A stretch of DNA of 64,000 nt from Dysidea avara (Eukaryota; Porifera; Demospongiae; Dictyoceratida; Dysideidae): the NCBI RefSeq assembly GCF_963678975.1, contig NC_089278.1, positions 13,497,959-13,561,958 of the forward strand, in the 5' to 3' direction. Under the pieces are notes generated by a model. That model was not told where the DNA came from and did no database searches. It was given only the letters and a program-made list of their open reading frames with translations. Below, one piece after another: positions 45,281 to 57,560 of this stretch (positions are counted from its first letter, which is position 1; each line of letters opens with the position of its first letter). Position numbers and translations under genes: made by a program.

Positions 45281-47304
45281 AAATAAAACACTACAAGGTA
45301 TGGTAAGGGTTGTTTACATTAGTTAATTTTGTGATCCACCACATATAGCAACAAGGGAAATGTGTATTTGTGATCAAGAATTCTAATATCATAATTAGAT
45401 GGTCAGACTACCTTTGTCAACTAGAGATGAACTGACTTTTGGTAAAAAGCGAGGGGTAGCCAATGCCTTGGGACTCTTGCTATGTGAGAAATACACAAAT
45501 ATTTTAGAAACCAAATCCTAAATCCAAAATCACGTAAAAAATAATCGAGAAAGTGAGTTTAACAAAGTAGACAATGATCAATCACGAATAGCTAGAACAA
45601 GATGTAGATCAACAACTGTACAGGTAGTTACTAGTTAGCAATCTCACTAAATGCTTTTAAAATACGTAAAGATTGGGACTCTCATACACACCATTTGGCT
45701 GCTTTGTGTGGGCATTGGTAACCCCTCTCGTACACCGTTTTTCGTGGGTGTCGGCTACCCCTCGGAAAAAAAAAAAGACTATATATACAGAAGCTGAGCC
45801 TGTACAGAAGATGAGCCCTGCACAGCTATGTGGGCTTCTTTGTACAAAGCATACACTCACCTAATTTGCACATTGCCCAATCGTCATCATGGATGCTTCC
45901 ACCTCCCACCGTGCACTAAAGTAATAGAAACATCATTAAATAATATAAGCATTATTATAGCATAACACATCACAATATTACAGCATGATAAACAAACCAA
46001 AGTATTTATACAGAAAACTACATCCTATACATTTAATCGTCTTTGAGCAAGGCCATTTTAACGAAGGTGCAAATTGTGCGTGGGCAGGCAATTCATTACA
46101 TTCTGTTTGCCGTTTATAACTATCACAGGAAAACTAATGCATATACAATATCAAAGAACGTATATATTTAAACAGTTGCATGATACTTATAGGCTATTTT
46201 TTCACTGTCAACTACTTTTTGTGCGTGGGCGGCCCTCCCCTCTGCACCCTCCCACCCACCCACCCCCTATATGGTATACGCGCTATACAGGCGAGCATAG
46301 AAAAGTTGCTAAAATTAACAGGCTTTTGTAGAATCAGTTGTTTTTTTTAAAATTCTAATTGAACAAACAGTACATTTTCATACTATAGCTGAAGGCATTA
46401 AAATATATTGAATTGTTGGATATGAGAGCGTCAGCCTGAGTAAGCCCTACACTAGCAAGAGAGGTGAGTGAAATTTCGGCTGAGTGGAATTTCCAGTCAA
46501 CAGTGTCCGGTACAATGCTTTATACAGATGTTTACTAAACTTCATATGGTTGAGAATATCCAGTACACATATTTCAAGCTTCCTTATTTGCTAAAATCTC
46601 CAGAAAAAATGTTGCAAACGTTTACTGACTGACTTCTTCAACAGGTAGCTAGCTAAGCATGTTGCAATCAGCATCTACTGAACTGCATATAGTCACTGGC
46701 AGTGTCACAGTAAGTATGTCTGATTTTCTGATCTGTTTGTCCTTTTTCATGCCTTGATCGAGGCCTTGATTTACTGGATAGCATAGCCATGGTGATTGAC
46801 AAAAGTCAAACTGAAGGGACCACTCAGCTGTAACAACCGACACCAAGTATGTGAAGCTTTGTTTTCTGAGAGCTGCCCTGTTGAGACACAGACCAGCTAT
46901 ATATATATAACACACCTGTGGTTGAGATCAAAAGCCCAGCGCTGTGGCATATAACTGATATACCACAGCAAACTGTAGTATATAAATGACATGTATACCA
47001 TATTTTGTGCCTACGCTTACCATAATATGGTACATTCCGCAAATTCCTTATCTAAATGGTAAACAAGTCTCTAATAACAAGCGCCTAAATCAACCAAGAA
47101 TTATTTCGGATGCTCGTGCATATATTTTTGTCTTATCCCTCGTAACCATGTTATGACTATAAAATATAGCTAATGAGCCTTTCTTTCACTGCACAATCAT
47201 TTTATTATTGTCAGTAAAAATAATGCCGGATATGCCTACGACAATGCCATGCATTAGAAATGATGACACACACTGCTTGCATTGCATGAACCCTGCTATG
47301 CCAG
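45281..47304. other. Intergenic, nothing recognised
   Basis: Between the dehydrogenase promoter side and the next repeats no gene could be supported. There are short frames only, no splice-consistent exon chains and no clear repeats beyond simple runs. Confidence 0.45.
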
Positions 47305-48390
47305 GTGGACTTTAAATTACAGATCTAACCCCCATGTATCCATATAACATAGCATGTAAATGTTATATCATCTCTTTAGAAATACCTTCTTTATTAAGTT
47401 GAATCCCACTGTAGTGGACTTAGCCCTATTTAAGTTGCGTATGTGGCTGTATAGGTACATACAACAGAACTCCTCAAAAAGGATACCAGGACACTTTGAT
47501 AACCAGGACGCCTGTTTATAATCCCACTCTAGTGGTACAATAATATATATATATATATAGACCATGGCAGGATTTGACTTAATGAAGTATTTTTGAAGGG
47601 ATAGTACAACATTCATGTGTTTATGGATGCATGGTGATCTCATTTAAAGTCCACCTGTCTAGTGTCTAATAAGGATCATTTTTGGATTTGCTAGAAAGGG
47701 TTAATGCTTTGGTGCTGTACATTAATATCCAATTAGATAAAACTGCAGCACATAGGTGGTCTTTCAATACAGGTGGTCACTAATACAGGTTTCACTGTAC
47801 CTAGACACCTTCACTCTGTAAGACAAACTTGGCATGGCCTTGTTGTGAGTGGTTATTGGAGGTGTACGCTATGATACAGCAATAATAGACTAAAAATTCC
47901 ACTGCATACAACAACATAATTCATTATATCTCTTGAGCCCATTGTGGTCCCACCACAAAAATTTCATCAAACACAGACCATGACCCACAAGTACTTATTA
48001 TTCATAAAAACATTCGAAGAATTTCAAGCAGCATTTTTTGAAATATAAAGGATTAAAGTTTTCACTAAAGTACTTTCAAACCATGGTTAAGTAGATATCC
48101 CATAATTTAGGGATCACTGGAAAGGTCAATCAACAGTCTTCCATCAGTGAAAATTGAGTTTAAAAATATATACACAGTGCAAAGATACAATTGATTTTGT
48201 ATCTATAGATGGACGAATGTTTCATGAAATATTCAAAATATTTGTAGTTGTAAATCAGAAACTATGTGGTGTATGGAGCTAAAATTTTGCATGAGTGATA
48301 AGCGCCACAGGTAATACAAACACACCAAGTTTCATCAAAATCTGAGAGGTGACCCTAAATTCCTGGTTGATTTGACATGGAATGAACCTG
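47305..48390. mobile_element. Member of a ~1-kb dispersed repeat family
   Basis: 47305-47545 and 47640-47660 contain ggtggactttaaatta and its inverse tttaaagtccacctg. The remainder (gaccatgacccacaagtac, ttagggatcactggaaaggt, ending tgacatggaatga) matches 57850-58830 in the same orientation and the split copy at 52071-52314 plus 55784-56460 in reverse. No transposase frame. Confidence 0.6.
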
Positions 48391-49077
48391 AGCTATGTGT
48401 ATGAATTTTGTTCATGCTGGTTCCCTGGCCACAATGTCCTACTGTAATTATTTTATACATGATGTTTGCAGATTAAAATTCCATATATTAAATTAAATAT
48501 TTTTGATTGTGGGTTTGAGTTTTGTTTCCTGCCAATTACCTTGAGAAAATCGTACCTGATTATGAGTATATGAGTGAGGCCCAAATGCTTGAGTCTCGAA
48601 GCAAAACCACGAAAGTTAAGAGGTCTGCATTGCCGTGAGAGTTGAGAGGTCCCTGCCTATTGATTTGTGGTTGGAGCATTGGTAGAATTTTATTTCGGTG
48701 GATACACCAAAGTATTTTGCCAAATGGTCAAATTAACCCTCCTGCCAATTGAACCACGTATATAGTACATCACACCTAATGAACTGATGTAGCTATTAAT
48801 CTTATCATTAATAGTACATGTTCATCCATGTACAACTATCTGTGCTCACTTTTTATTATGTGAAAGTGCAAACCTTGATGATCCCTACTATACAGCATAA
48901 TACAGCACTACTGTGCTGTGTGATAATTGGTTGTTAATGGATTCTGTTTTATCTAAATGATCTCTAAATATTGTGTACAAATAAAACATTATAGGCATTT
49001 TATATCATTTTATTATAGTATTTCAGTGAATGTCTATGTTCTTATATTAGTGGTACATGTATTTCTTTTATATAAAG
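48391..49077. other. Upstream region of RTK2, no feature recognised
   Basis: About 690 bp between a repeat copy and the RTK2 start codon. The words gcaaaccttgatgatcccta near 48870 belong to a dispersed repeat. No core promoter element can be assigned with confidence. Confidence 0.4.
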
Positions 49078-51258
49078 ATGAAAGAAACAGCTACACTATT
49101 GCTGCTATCCATTCTTATCATTCCTGCTATCAGGTAATGTAATGTATGCACATATTCAGTAATAAATGTATTTCCACTATATTGTACAACACTGTTGTTT
49201 GCAAAGTCTTTCCCAGACCTTGTTACTGGTGGCACAGGATCTTTTGCTACAAATGCTTAGTCCAGCTCCCTTTTATATATGACCAGCATCAAACAACATT
49301 TTTATTATCATATGATGTTGTTTGTTTATGTTGAAAATTTTTGTGTAGATAAGATCTGATCAAGTACTTATAAAATAATTTTCCAAAGTGCCTACACTGA
49401 CTAAAAGTTGCAATTTTAAATGCCTTTTCTTGCTGACTGACTGACTAGCTATATGTTGTGTTTCTATGCAAGTGTAGTGCAGGCATAGAAAGCTACAGCC
49501 ATATACAATCCCACCAATACAAATTATGTACTGCCTTTATGTACATGTGATATGGTTCCGTCTTCTTTTAATTCGTACATTAATTTTTTTTCTCTTCTTA
49601 GTTAAAATGTTTAGTAAAAGCTTGTGCTCTCTCTTCATGGATTTGTTACATTTTCATACCATCTTTGCTGACAAAAAGCGGTCACCGTAATACAACAGCT
49701 ATTATAGTACATTCTTGTAGAACAGTCATGCATGCATGTCACAGCTATACCGTAACAATAAGTAGACAATGTATTAAATTTATATCAATAGGATCCAAGC
49801 AATAAAAATATATTAAAGCAAGAATTTATACACGGATTATAATATAGCCTTGTGGGGGAAAATCCCCACTTTGGCACTGAACAATTGTGATAACTTGCCA
49901 ACGTCTCTCTTACAGTAGCATAAATGCATACCTTGTGTCTTCTATGTATATGTAAGGAAATTATTCATATGAAAAATTGCTTTTCTTTGCATGAACCCTA
50001 TATAGCGAGGCACAGCAAGGCACATATAGGGCAAACACTGATTAGAATGCTAAAAAGTGCATGCCAGTGTACATTGTGTTAGTATGATGTTTGTCTAGAC
50101 TTTTGACTGCTGTCAAACAGGCTGGCTAGCTGACCAAAAATAGTTTTTTTTTATTCAATCAGTGTTTGTGATTCTGTGTATTTAACACTAGAGTTGATGT
50201 TAAGACTCTTCTGTAAAGGCGATTTTCATTGAGTGATGTGTAATGATTCTTGATGGCAGCATTTTGCATTGTTCTTTTTTGGGAGGCGGTTATTTTATAC
50301 AGTGCTACCATACTATATGATAATGTTACTTGTTGTCTTTTTATTTATTTTTTTATTTTTTTTGCTTTCTAGCACATGTAGTCATTATCAGTTTCAAGAC
50401 TCATCAATAAATTGTTCATTATACTCTGGTCTGTCAGTTTTTACATACTCCAATGAAACAGTCCAGAATCATGCTATTGAACTGTTACTTTCTCTCAGTA
50501 ACACAACCACTGATGGAAATTGCACTGAGTTGTTGAACAGATTTTTGTGTAATGTTATATTTCCACCTTGTGACCAGTCAAGTGAATACATTCAGAGAAT
50601 TTGTTCTGAAAGTTGTGAAATGATTACTAGTACATGTGCCAGTCAAGTGGAGGAAATCTATAGGATACTAAGGCAGAATGACATGGATGATGTGGCCATA
50701 AAGTTGCAGACGTGTGGCTCACCACTGCTAGAGCCCAATGTCAACAGTACTAACCTGCCCAACTGTGTTGATTTAACAGGTATCATATATGTATGTTACT
50801 AGTGAAGGAGTACATTATATACTGATTGCAGGACTAATTCTGGGTTGCCTAATAATGTGCTTTATTTATGTAACATACCTGAAAATACCTAGGATGATGG
50901 TAACGCTCTTCATGGCTTTGGAGGGCTTATGTAACTATATATAGTGTGCAAATTTAGCCAGATAAATGTGACCTGCTGGGTGAAAACCCGACTTTGTTTT
51001 GATTAATTCTGTTTTTTAGATAATTCCATTGGCATACATTGGGTAACAACGTGTGCTACAAATAATGTTTTAATTGTTGCAATAAATAGTGAAAGAACAA
51101 ACGAATTAAATCATCCAAGATACCACTGGATTGCCGAGAATAAGAATATCTTAGTTTTATTTCTGTACAGTGAAGCAAACATGTGTATTGTATTCACATG
51201 TTTGACTTTATATTCTCTATACTATAGCTTCAACCAGCAACGAGACAGATTTTGTTCA
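49078..51258 (+). CDS. Second receptor gene (RTK2), 5' part: signal peptide and Frizzled-like CRD
   Basis: Exon 1 (49078-49133) codes MKETATLLLLSILIIPAI, a signal peptide, and ends with two bases of a codon at gtaatg. Exon 2 (50373-50779) completes that codon and codes a CRD with the full ten cysteines (including FPPCDQ). It is clearly paralogous to RTK1 exon 2, with the same phase at both borders. A tentative exon 3 (51228-51258) fits the phase (ASTSNETDFV) and is flanked by tatag and gtaagt. No second CRD, transmembrane or kinase exons were found in the remaining 12.7 kb, which is repeats. The gene is therefore truncated, or continues past the window through a very long intron, or makes a secreted CRD protein. 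Confidence 0.75.
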
Positions 51259-51787
51259 GTAAGTCAGCATAATGTGTGTGTATAAAATAAGTATCTCAGT
51301 GTCACCCACCACTAATAAGGGATCTCCATTAATTAGGTTGTGCCCTTACCAGCTGCACTAATAGTTAACTACATGACATGCTATACATAGCAAGTACTTG
51401 TCATGCTAGTGCTCAGACCATTTTCCACTACTCCAGCTGCTGTGGGCATGCATGTTCACTATTTTTAGTGGAGGTTAGTCATGGCTATACACAAGCTATA
51501 TGGTTATATACTGTATAGCTAGTAGGTTATTTTCATGGGTAAAACTTTTTGCAATCAAATAATTTTTTGCTTTTTCAGGATTTTTATACATTCATAACAC
51601 TTGAACAATGTCATTTTTGAGCTGCAAAATTCAAGGGGGAAATTTTCACAGATAGCTGCCAATCTACAAAAATTGCGAAAACTTTCACCTCGAAAAAACA
51701 GTATATGGATTAAATTTACACTAGTATATGGTTGTAGCTAGGTGTAAGCACATGACCACATTTGTTTCAGTACTTTTTTATTTATAT

Positions 51788-52054
51788 GCAGTGGCAGAGA
51801 AGTAGTTGATGTGAGGGGGGCTGACCAGAGTATAGAATGTCTGGCGGCACAAGGGGGGGGGGGGGGGGGGGGAGGCAGAAGCTGTAAGTTTTACATGTAT
51901 CAAAGTTCACCAGAATGCATAATTTGAAGCATATCACCAACCTTTTAGTCAATAGTATTTAAAACAGGTTATTTGCAGCTTATAAAAACTCTTTTGGCAA
52001 TGTTGACTACTGGGTTAATAAACATACAGCATTTATAAGCAGTTCAAAATAGGA
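51788..52054 (+). mobile_element. Partial copy of the tRNA-headed composite unit
   Basis: It starts gcagtggcagagaagtagtt, has a poly-G run (about 51857-51872) and follows the minus strand of 39427-39175 to ttcaaaatag, stopping before the tRNA-like part. Confidence 0.6.
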
Positions 52055-52070
52055 AATCAACAAAGATTTT

Positions 52071-52314
52071 AGGATCACCTCTTGGATTTTGAGAAAACTT
52101 GGTGTGTTTGTAGTACCTGTGGTGCTGATCACTCATGAAATGTTTTAGCTCCATAGCTTCTGACTTATGGCCACAAATATTTTGAATATTTTATAAAATT
52201 GGTCCATCTCTAGTTACAAAATTGACCATAACTTTGCACTGTGTAAATATTTTTAAACACAATTTTCACTGATGGAAGACTGTTGATTGACCTTTCCAGT
52301 GATCCCTAAAGTAT
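52071..52314 (-). mobile_element. Left part of a dispersed repeat split by the PIN-nuclease transposon
   Basis: The reverse complement matches 48110-48370 and 58560-58800 (agggatcactggaaaggtca, ccacaggtactacaaacaca). The repeat resumes at 55784 after the inserted element, with tat duplicated at the junctions. Confidence 0.75.
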
Positions 52315-52666
52315 TAGTCCAGTCATTTTATGGAAAATAAGGGGTCAACCTTTAACTAATTGCAACACAAGCTTTCTTAACAGTTCCTAGCACAGAAAAT
52401 TGTACTCTATAACATATCAAAAGTCCTAAGGAATCCCATGACGGGAAAGTGACCTTTTAGTGACCTTTTACAGCCAATTTTTGGCAAAAATTGAGAATTT
52501 TGCCTATATTTCATCCAAATATCAACCAAATTGGTCAAATGTGGTATCAAATGAATGGTCTCACTGAAAGGAACAATGTGATACTTATTTGAAGTCAATA
52601 GCTCATTTCGTTCAGAAGTTAGAGCCATTTAACTGATCAAAAAATTGGCCGCCCACGCACTTAATT
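52315..52666 (+). repeat. Left terminal inverted repeat
   Basis: It mirrors 55442-55783. It includes a 14-base insertion (gaaaataaggggtc) relative to the right copy. Confidence 0.9.
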
Positions 52667-53041
52667 AAATTTAAGGTTTTCACTATAGTAGTGTTTTTTC
52701 TTGACTGGAAGCACACTTTAAGCTGTGGTAAAAGACAAAAAATGACAAAGGAGATTTGTGGCACTTCAGGACTTGACTGTTACCATGGAAACCAGTATGT
52801 ACTATTGTTAGCTTGAAGCAGTTACACACTGTATATAGGCCTAACACACAGATCCACCAATTATATTGCAAACTGTACAATTTTGAATTTGCTATGCAAA
52901 GGTGGCTAGTATATGGGAAGTTCAAATAAAATTTATATAGCACATTTATGTCAACAAATCACATTCAGCTGTCAGCAAAATGCTCAGCTTTAAAGGTTTC
53001 AGCATATATTAATTATTAGTGTCTAATTATGGCTTCAGTAC

Positions 53042-55131
53042 ATGGACATGATTGATGTTCTTCGCAAACATATTAGAGCAGAGCGTATTGGTAACTGGGA
53101 TTTGCATCTTCAAGCTGTTGCAGAAATGCTTCCTTACATGGCAGCCGCAGGGCACAACAATTACACCAAGTCTTTACATATATACTTACAGCAAATGTCT
53201 CATCTCCAAGATGATCACCCTGATGTATACCAACACTTTCAGAATGGCTTACATGTGATCAGACGTAGTGATCGTTACTGGGCTGGTCTCTCTTCAGATC
53301 TTGTCATTGAACAGGTGCTGATGAGGAGCATGAAGACAAATGGTGGTCTCACAAGAGGACGAGGTATGAACGAACAGCAACGATTAGTTTGGTTACTATC
53401 AATGCCAGCATGTGCTGAAGTAAATAGAGCTATGCAAGAACTCACTGGGGTGTCTTATGATTCTGGAGATCAGAACAAGGAGATGACACAGGCTAGGCTA
53501 ACTCGTGATTGGAAGGACACCCAAATAATTCTTAGTTGCCTTCAAGAACGAGATCCGTTTTCTACTTTTGACACCAGCCTACGCAGCATCTACTCTGGAG
53601 TGCATGCACAGAGCATTATTAATGTTGACAATGCAAGAGAAGTTGGTAGTGCTATTTTGGATAGAATGAAAGGAACAACAGTTGCTGAGTACACTTTCAA
53701 GAAAAGCCATCAAGTTGTTACACTAGGTTACACGTCTGCACTGAAAATTGAAGGTGTTACAGTTCAGATTGATCCCCAACTTCTCTTCCAACGGTTAACT
53801 GTAGCAGCAAATACAACTAATAGAATTGAAGATGTGTTCAAGTATGAGCTTTGCAGCTATCCACCAGCATTGTTTGATTCTTCACTAATGCTTAGACAGC
53901 CACAGAAAGCTGCACTAAGTAACGCTATTTGGAGTGTTGTGTCACTAGATAGTCAGGAAATATCTGGAGAGGTCCAATTTGTGCTGGATGGAGGAGCCCT
54001 CCTACAACGTGTTCCATGGACACAAGGATCAGCTTATGGGGATATTTGTACAATATACACAGATTATGTAGCAAAGAAATATGGAGAAGCTATAGTTGTT
54101 TTTGATGGATATCAGAAGTCATCAACAAAAGATATGGCACACAAAAGGAGAGCTAAAGGACGATCAGGAGTACCTGTTTCATTTACAGATAGTACTAAAC
54201 TCAACATGAGAAAAGAAACCTTTTTAGCAAACTGTACAAACAAGCAGAAGTTCATTATTATGCTTGGGAAGTACTTAGAAAGAAGAAATTGCAAAGTGTA
54301 TCATAGTCCAGGAGATGCTGATGTAATGATAGTACAGAAAGCTGTAGAATCAGCCACAGTAACAGACACTGTTCTGGTTGGTGATGACACCGATCTTCTG
54401 GTATTGTTATGCTATCATGCCTGCTTAAATTCTCATACCATATTTTTCAAACCTGAGCCAAAAAGAACCACCACCAAGAAACTTCGAGTATGGAACATTA
54501 GTGCTGCCAAGAAGAAACTTGGTCCTGAAGTATGTAAAAATCTTCTTTTCCTTCATGCTATACTTGGATGTGATACTACTTCACAACTGTATGGTATTGG
54601 AAAAGGTGCTTCCCTTAAGAAGTTCCGGTCAATTCGAAACTTTCAAGAGCAAGCAGAAGTATTTTGCACATCATCTGCTACACCGAAAGAAATAATTGCA
54701 GCAGGAGAGCAAGCTTTAGTGGCAATGTACAACGGAAAACCAGGAGAAACATTGGACTGTTTACGAAAGTGGCTACGAATAATACATTTATTCATCCACA
54801 AACTCTACCTCCTACTTCCGCAGCTGCCAAATACCATAGCCTACGTGTGTATTTACAAATACAGGAGTGGAAAGGCTGTGGCAGAGAATTTCAGCCACTT
54901 GAATGGGGGTGGAAAGAGTGTGATGGGACTCTAATGCCATTGTTCACTGATTTACCACCAGCTCCAGATGACCTACTTAAGATAATAAGATGTAATTGCC
55001 ACACAGATTGTAGCACTATGAGGTGCACATGCAAGAAATATAATGTAAAATGTTCTCCTGCATGTGGCAATTGCAAAGGAACAGCTTGTACCAATGTTGA
55101 TGGTGTGATTCTTGAAGATGATGATAATTGA
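53042..55131 (+). CDS. FEN1/XPG-like PIN-fold nuclease with C-terminal cysteine cluster, one frameshift
   Basis: The first frame (53042-54934) is open for 630 codons; genuine similarity runs to about codon 578 (LDCLR, near 54772). It then continues in another frame as KVATNN...KYHSLRVYLQIQEW to TGA 55129-55131. Nuclease signatures: VFDGY (D355), GDADVMIVQ (D425, D427), VGDDTDLLVLL (D448, D449, D451), LGCDTT (D511) and a following GIGKG turn, in the order of FEN1/XPG flap nucleases. The tail has CNC-x3-C-x4-CTC-x6-C-x3-C-x2-C, a zinc-binding-type cluster. The N-terminal ~330 residues are a conserved-looking region without a named fold. TAC just before the ATG follows ttcag, so the ORF may be the last exon of a longer gene. 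The frameshift suggests a decaying copy. Confidence 0.85.
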
Positions 55132-55441
55132 TGTAGACTTTGGATTATCCTTACAGAATTTCTTAGGAATTTATGCTGTTTTATATAAGTCATAAGTTTA
55201 CATTTATATCAGAGCTTATTACGTACAATCTAAGAAATTGCTATAATATTATTATTTGCTGAAAAATTACCAGTTTATATGTCACAATCATGTTAGCATC
55301 AATTCAAACACAAATTTGGTTTCCATGACAACAGACCAATGCTAAAGGCTTCTTAGTTACCCCTTGCTATCAATCATGTTTATTACCATAATCAAATCAT
55401 GCATTTCCAATGCTACATCAAAACAGTAGCCAGACAAAATC

Positions 55442-55783
55442 AATTAAGTGCGTGGGCGGCCAATTTTTTGATCAGTTAAATGGCTCTAACTTCTGAACGA
55501 AATGAGCTATTGACTTCAAATAAGTATCACATTGTTCCTTTCAGTGAGACCATTCATTTGATACCACATTTGACCAATTTGGTTGATATTTGGATGAAAT
55601 AGAGGCAAAATTCTCAATTTTTGCCAAAAATTGGCTGTAAAAGGTCACTAAAAGGTCACTTTCCCGTCATGGGATTCCTTAGGACTTTTGATATGTTATA
55701 GAGTACAATTTTCTGTGCTAGAAACTGTTAAGAAAGCTTGTGTTGCAATTAGTTAAAGGTTAAATCATAAAATGACTGGACTA
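55442..55783 (-). repeat. Right terminal inverted repeat
   Basis: Begins aattaagtgcgtgggcggcc and ends cataaaatgactggacta, the inverse of the left terminus. Confidence 0.9.
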
Positions 55784-56460
55784 TATGGGATATCTACTTA
55801 ATTATGGTTCAAAAGTACTGTATTGAAAACTTTAATCCTTTATATTTCAAAAAGTGCTGCTTGAAAAATTCTTCAAATTGTTTTGTAAATAATGATTGGG
55901 TCATGGTCTATATTTAATATAATTTTTGTGGTGGAACCACAGAGATATAATGAATTATGTTGTGGTATGCAGTGGAATTTTGTGGCCTATTATTGCTGTA
56001 TGGGAGTGTACACCTCCAATAACCACTCACAACAAGACCATTCCAAGTTTGTCTTACAGGGTGAAGGTGTCTAGGTACAGTGCAACCTGTATTAGTGACC
56101 ACCTGTATTGAAAGACCATCTATGTGTTGCAGTTAATTTATACTTCTTTAATTGGATATTATTGTATAGTACCAAAGCTTTCTAGCAAATCCAAAAAGGG
56201 TCTTTATTAAACAGGTGGACTTTAAATTACAGATTTGACCACCATGTGTCTATCACGTGTCCATAAACATATCATCTCTTCAGAAATACCTTCTTTATTA
56301 AGTTGAATCCCACTGTAGTGGACTTAGTCGGATTTAAGTTGCGTATGTGGTTGTATAGGTATGCACAACAAAACTCCTTAAAAGGGATGCTGATAACCAG
56401 GACATATGTTTATACTCCCACTCTAGTGGTACACATACATTTGGACCAAGATACTTCTGT
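55784..56460 (-). mobile_element. Right part of the dispersed repeat split by the nuclease transposon
   Basis: The reverse complement matches 57950-58545 (cccataattta context, gaccatgacccaatcatta, cacataggtggtctttcaat, tttaaagtccacctg). Together with 52071-52314 it makes one copy interrupted by the 3.47-kb insertion. Confidence 0.7.
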
Positions 56461-56564
56461 GGTTTTGTAATATGACCGCTTTATTATAGTCGTATATAGG
56501 AATGGAGGGGTTTTATTGTATATGTGCATTACTTGCACCTCAATGTGTGAAATTAATTACTAAA

Positions 56565-57560
56565 CAAGTACACAGGAATTTTCAACTAGAGTAGGGACCA
56601 AAGCACATCGATAAAAAGTACTGAAACAAGCTGGAGTAGTGCACGATATTAAATCACAGTAAAACAATAAGAAGTGTTATATCCCTACTGTGCTCAAGAT
56701 ACCATAATGGAATGCACCGTAGGGATATAACATTTCTTATTGTTTTACTGTGATTTAATATTGTGCACTACTCCAGCTTGTTTCACTACTTTTTATCGAT
56801 GTGCCATGGTCCCTACTCTAGTTGAAAATACCAAATTTTTCTATGTACTTGTTTGTTAACTTTTTTTTGTAAATAATTATGACTGGTGAACCCACGCATA
56901 CCGCATCTGAAATAGCGCCGCGCACCCCAATTATCATCTGAAAAGTGAAGTATCCATTACACTTCGTTGTCAGCTATGTTCAACCCATTACGCAGCATTT
57001 CGAATCAAGAACTGTTCAAAAAGCACCTCTGCTATCAGAATAGCCACTATAAATAATACGGACATTTTCCGTTACAAAGGGAAGCCATCACGTGCTATCG
57101 CCAAATTGACACTTTTCGCTGTCAGCAAAGATGAATGGGACACAAAGGAGGACACTGGTAAGTCCATGAAGAATGCATTGTACATACTGTGGTATGCCAA
57201 AAGGCACCTGTCAGGCCAAAGCAACATCGAACAGTGAAAAAATCAAGCCCGTAGCCTTAGCCGTTATCGAGTTACGCTTGTCTGAAGGCATCAGGCAGTC
57301 AGTCAGTCAATCAGTCAGTCAGTCAGTCAGTCAGTCAGTCAGTCAGTCACTAGAAAATTCCATTAAATAAATTATTTTAAAATTCCGTAGCAACTTGTTG
57401 AAAGCATTTCAGGTCGATCTGAAAGGTTGTTTGGGCTTAGTTTTACCTAACCGATACTGCCTCCTCCTTGTCAGGGAAAATTGAGGCTGTTTTTTGGGTA
57501 ATATTGTTTTGTGGGCCACGCCTACTCCTTTGTGGTACCTACTATACAGTAACTATCATA
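56565..57560 (+). mobile_element. Fullest copy of the dispersed repeat: inverted block, reading frame, GTCA tract
   Basis: Layout: 56576-56838 inverted block (ttttcaactagagtagggac mirrored at its right end, with a central tagggatataac palindrome); 56890-57235 coding-like block ([16 protein letters not shown], then MKNALYILWYAKRHLSG) with a conserved gtaagtcc in it; 57296-57349 GTCA repeats; then gcaacttgttgaaagcattt and a final tag at about 57540. It has the same order as the other copies. The function of the frame is unknown. Confidence 0.6.
57296..57349. repeat. (GTCA)n microsatellite
   Basis: About thirteen units with one caat variant, at the same place in the dispersed repeat as the tract at 22781. 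Confidence 0.95.

Larger units (their letters stand above)
52315..55783 (+). mobile_element. 3.47-kb DNA transposon carrying a FEN1/XPG-like nuclease gene
   Basis: Terminal inverted repeats of about 350 bp (52315-52666 and 55442-55783) begin tagtccagtcattttatg and end at ccgcccacgcacttaatt; they differ by a small indel and few substitutions. The trinucleotide tat flanks both ends (52312-52314 and 55784-55786), and the interrupted host sequence is known from intact copies of the surrounding repeat (ccctaaattatgggatatc context at 48103 and 58553). The only sizeable gene inside is the PIN-type nuclease at 53042-55131; there is no DDE transposase, reverse transcriptase or Helitron protein. Either the nuclease-containing protein is the mobility enzyme, or the unit is non-autonomous and carries it as cargo. 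Confidence 0.85.

Noticed and set aside
50269..50372. Hydrophobic leader read straight into the RTK2 CRD exon
   Set aside because: It is the T-rich intron end before a tttctag acceptor. The true signal peptide is exon 1 at 49078, which matches RTK1 in phase.
52407..52628. 73-codon minus-strand frame
   Set aside because: It lies inside the left terminal inverted repeat, and the same sequence is in the right repeat. No independent coding evidence.
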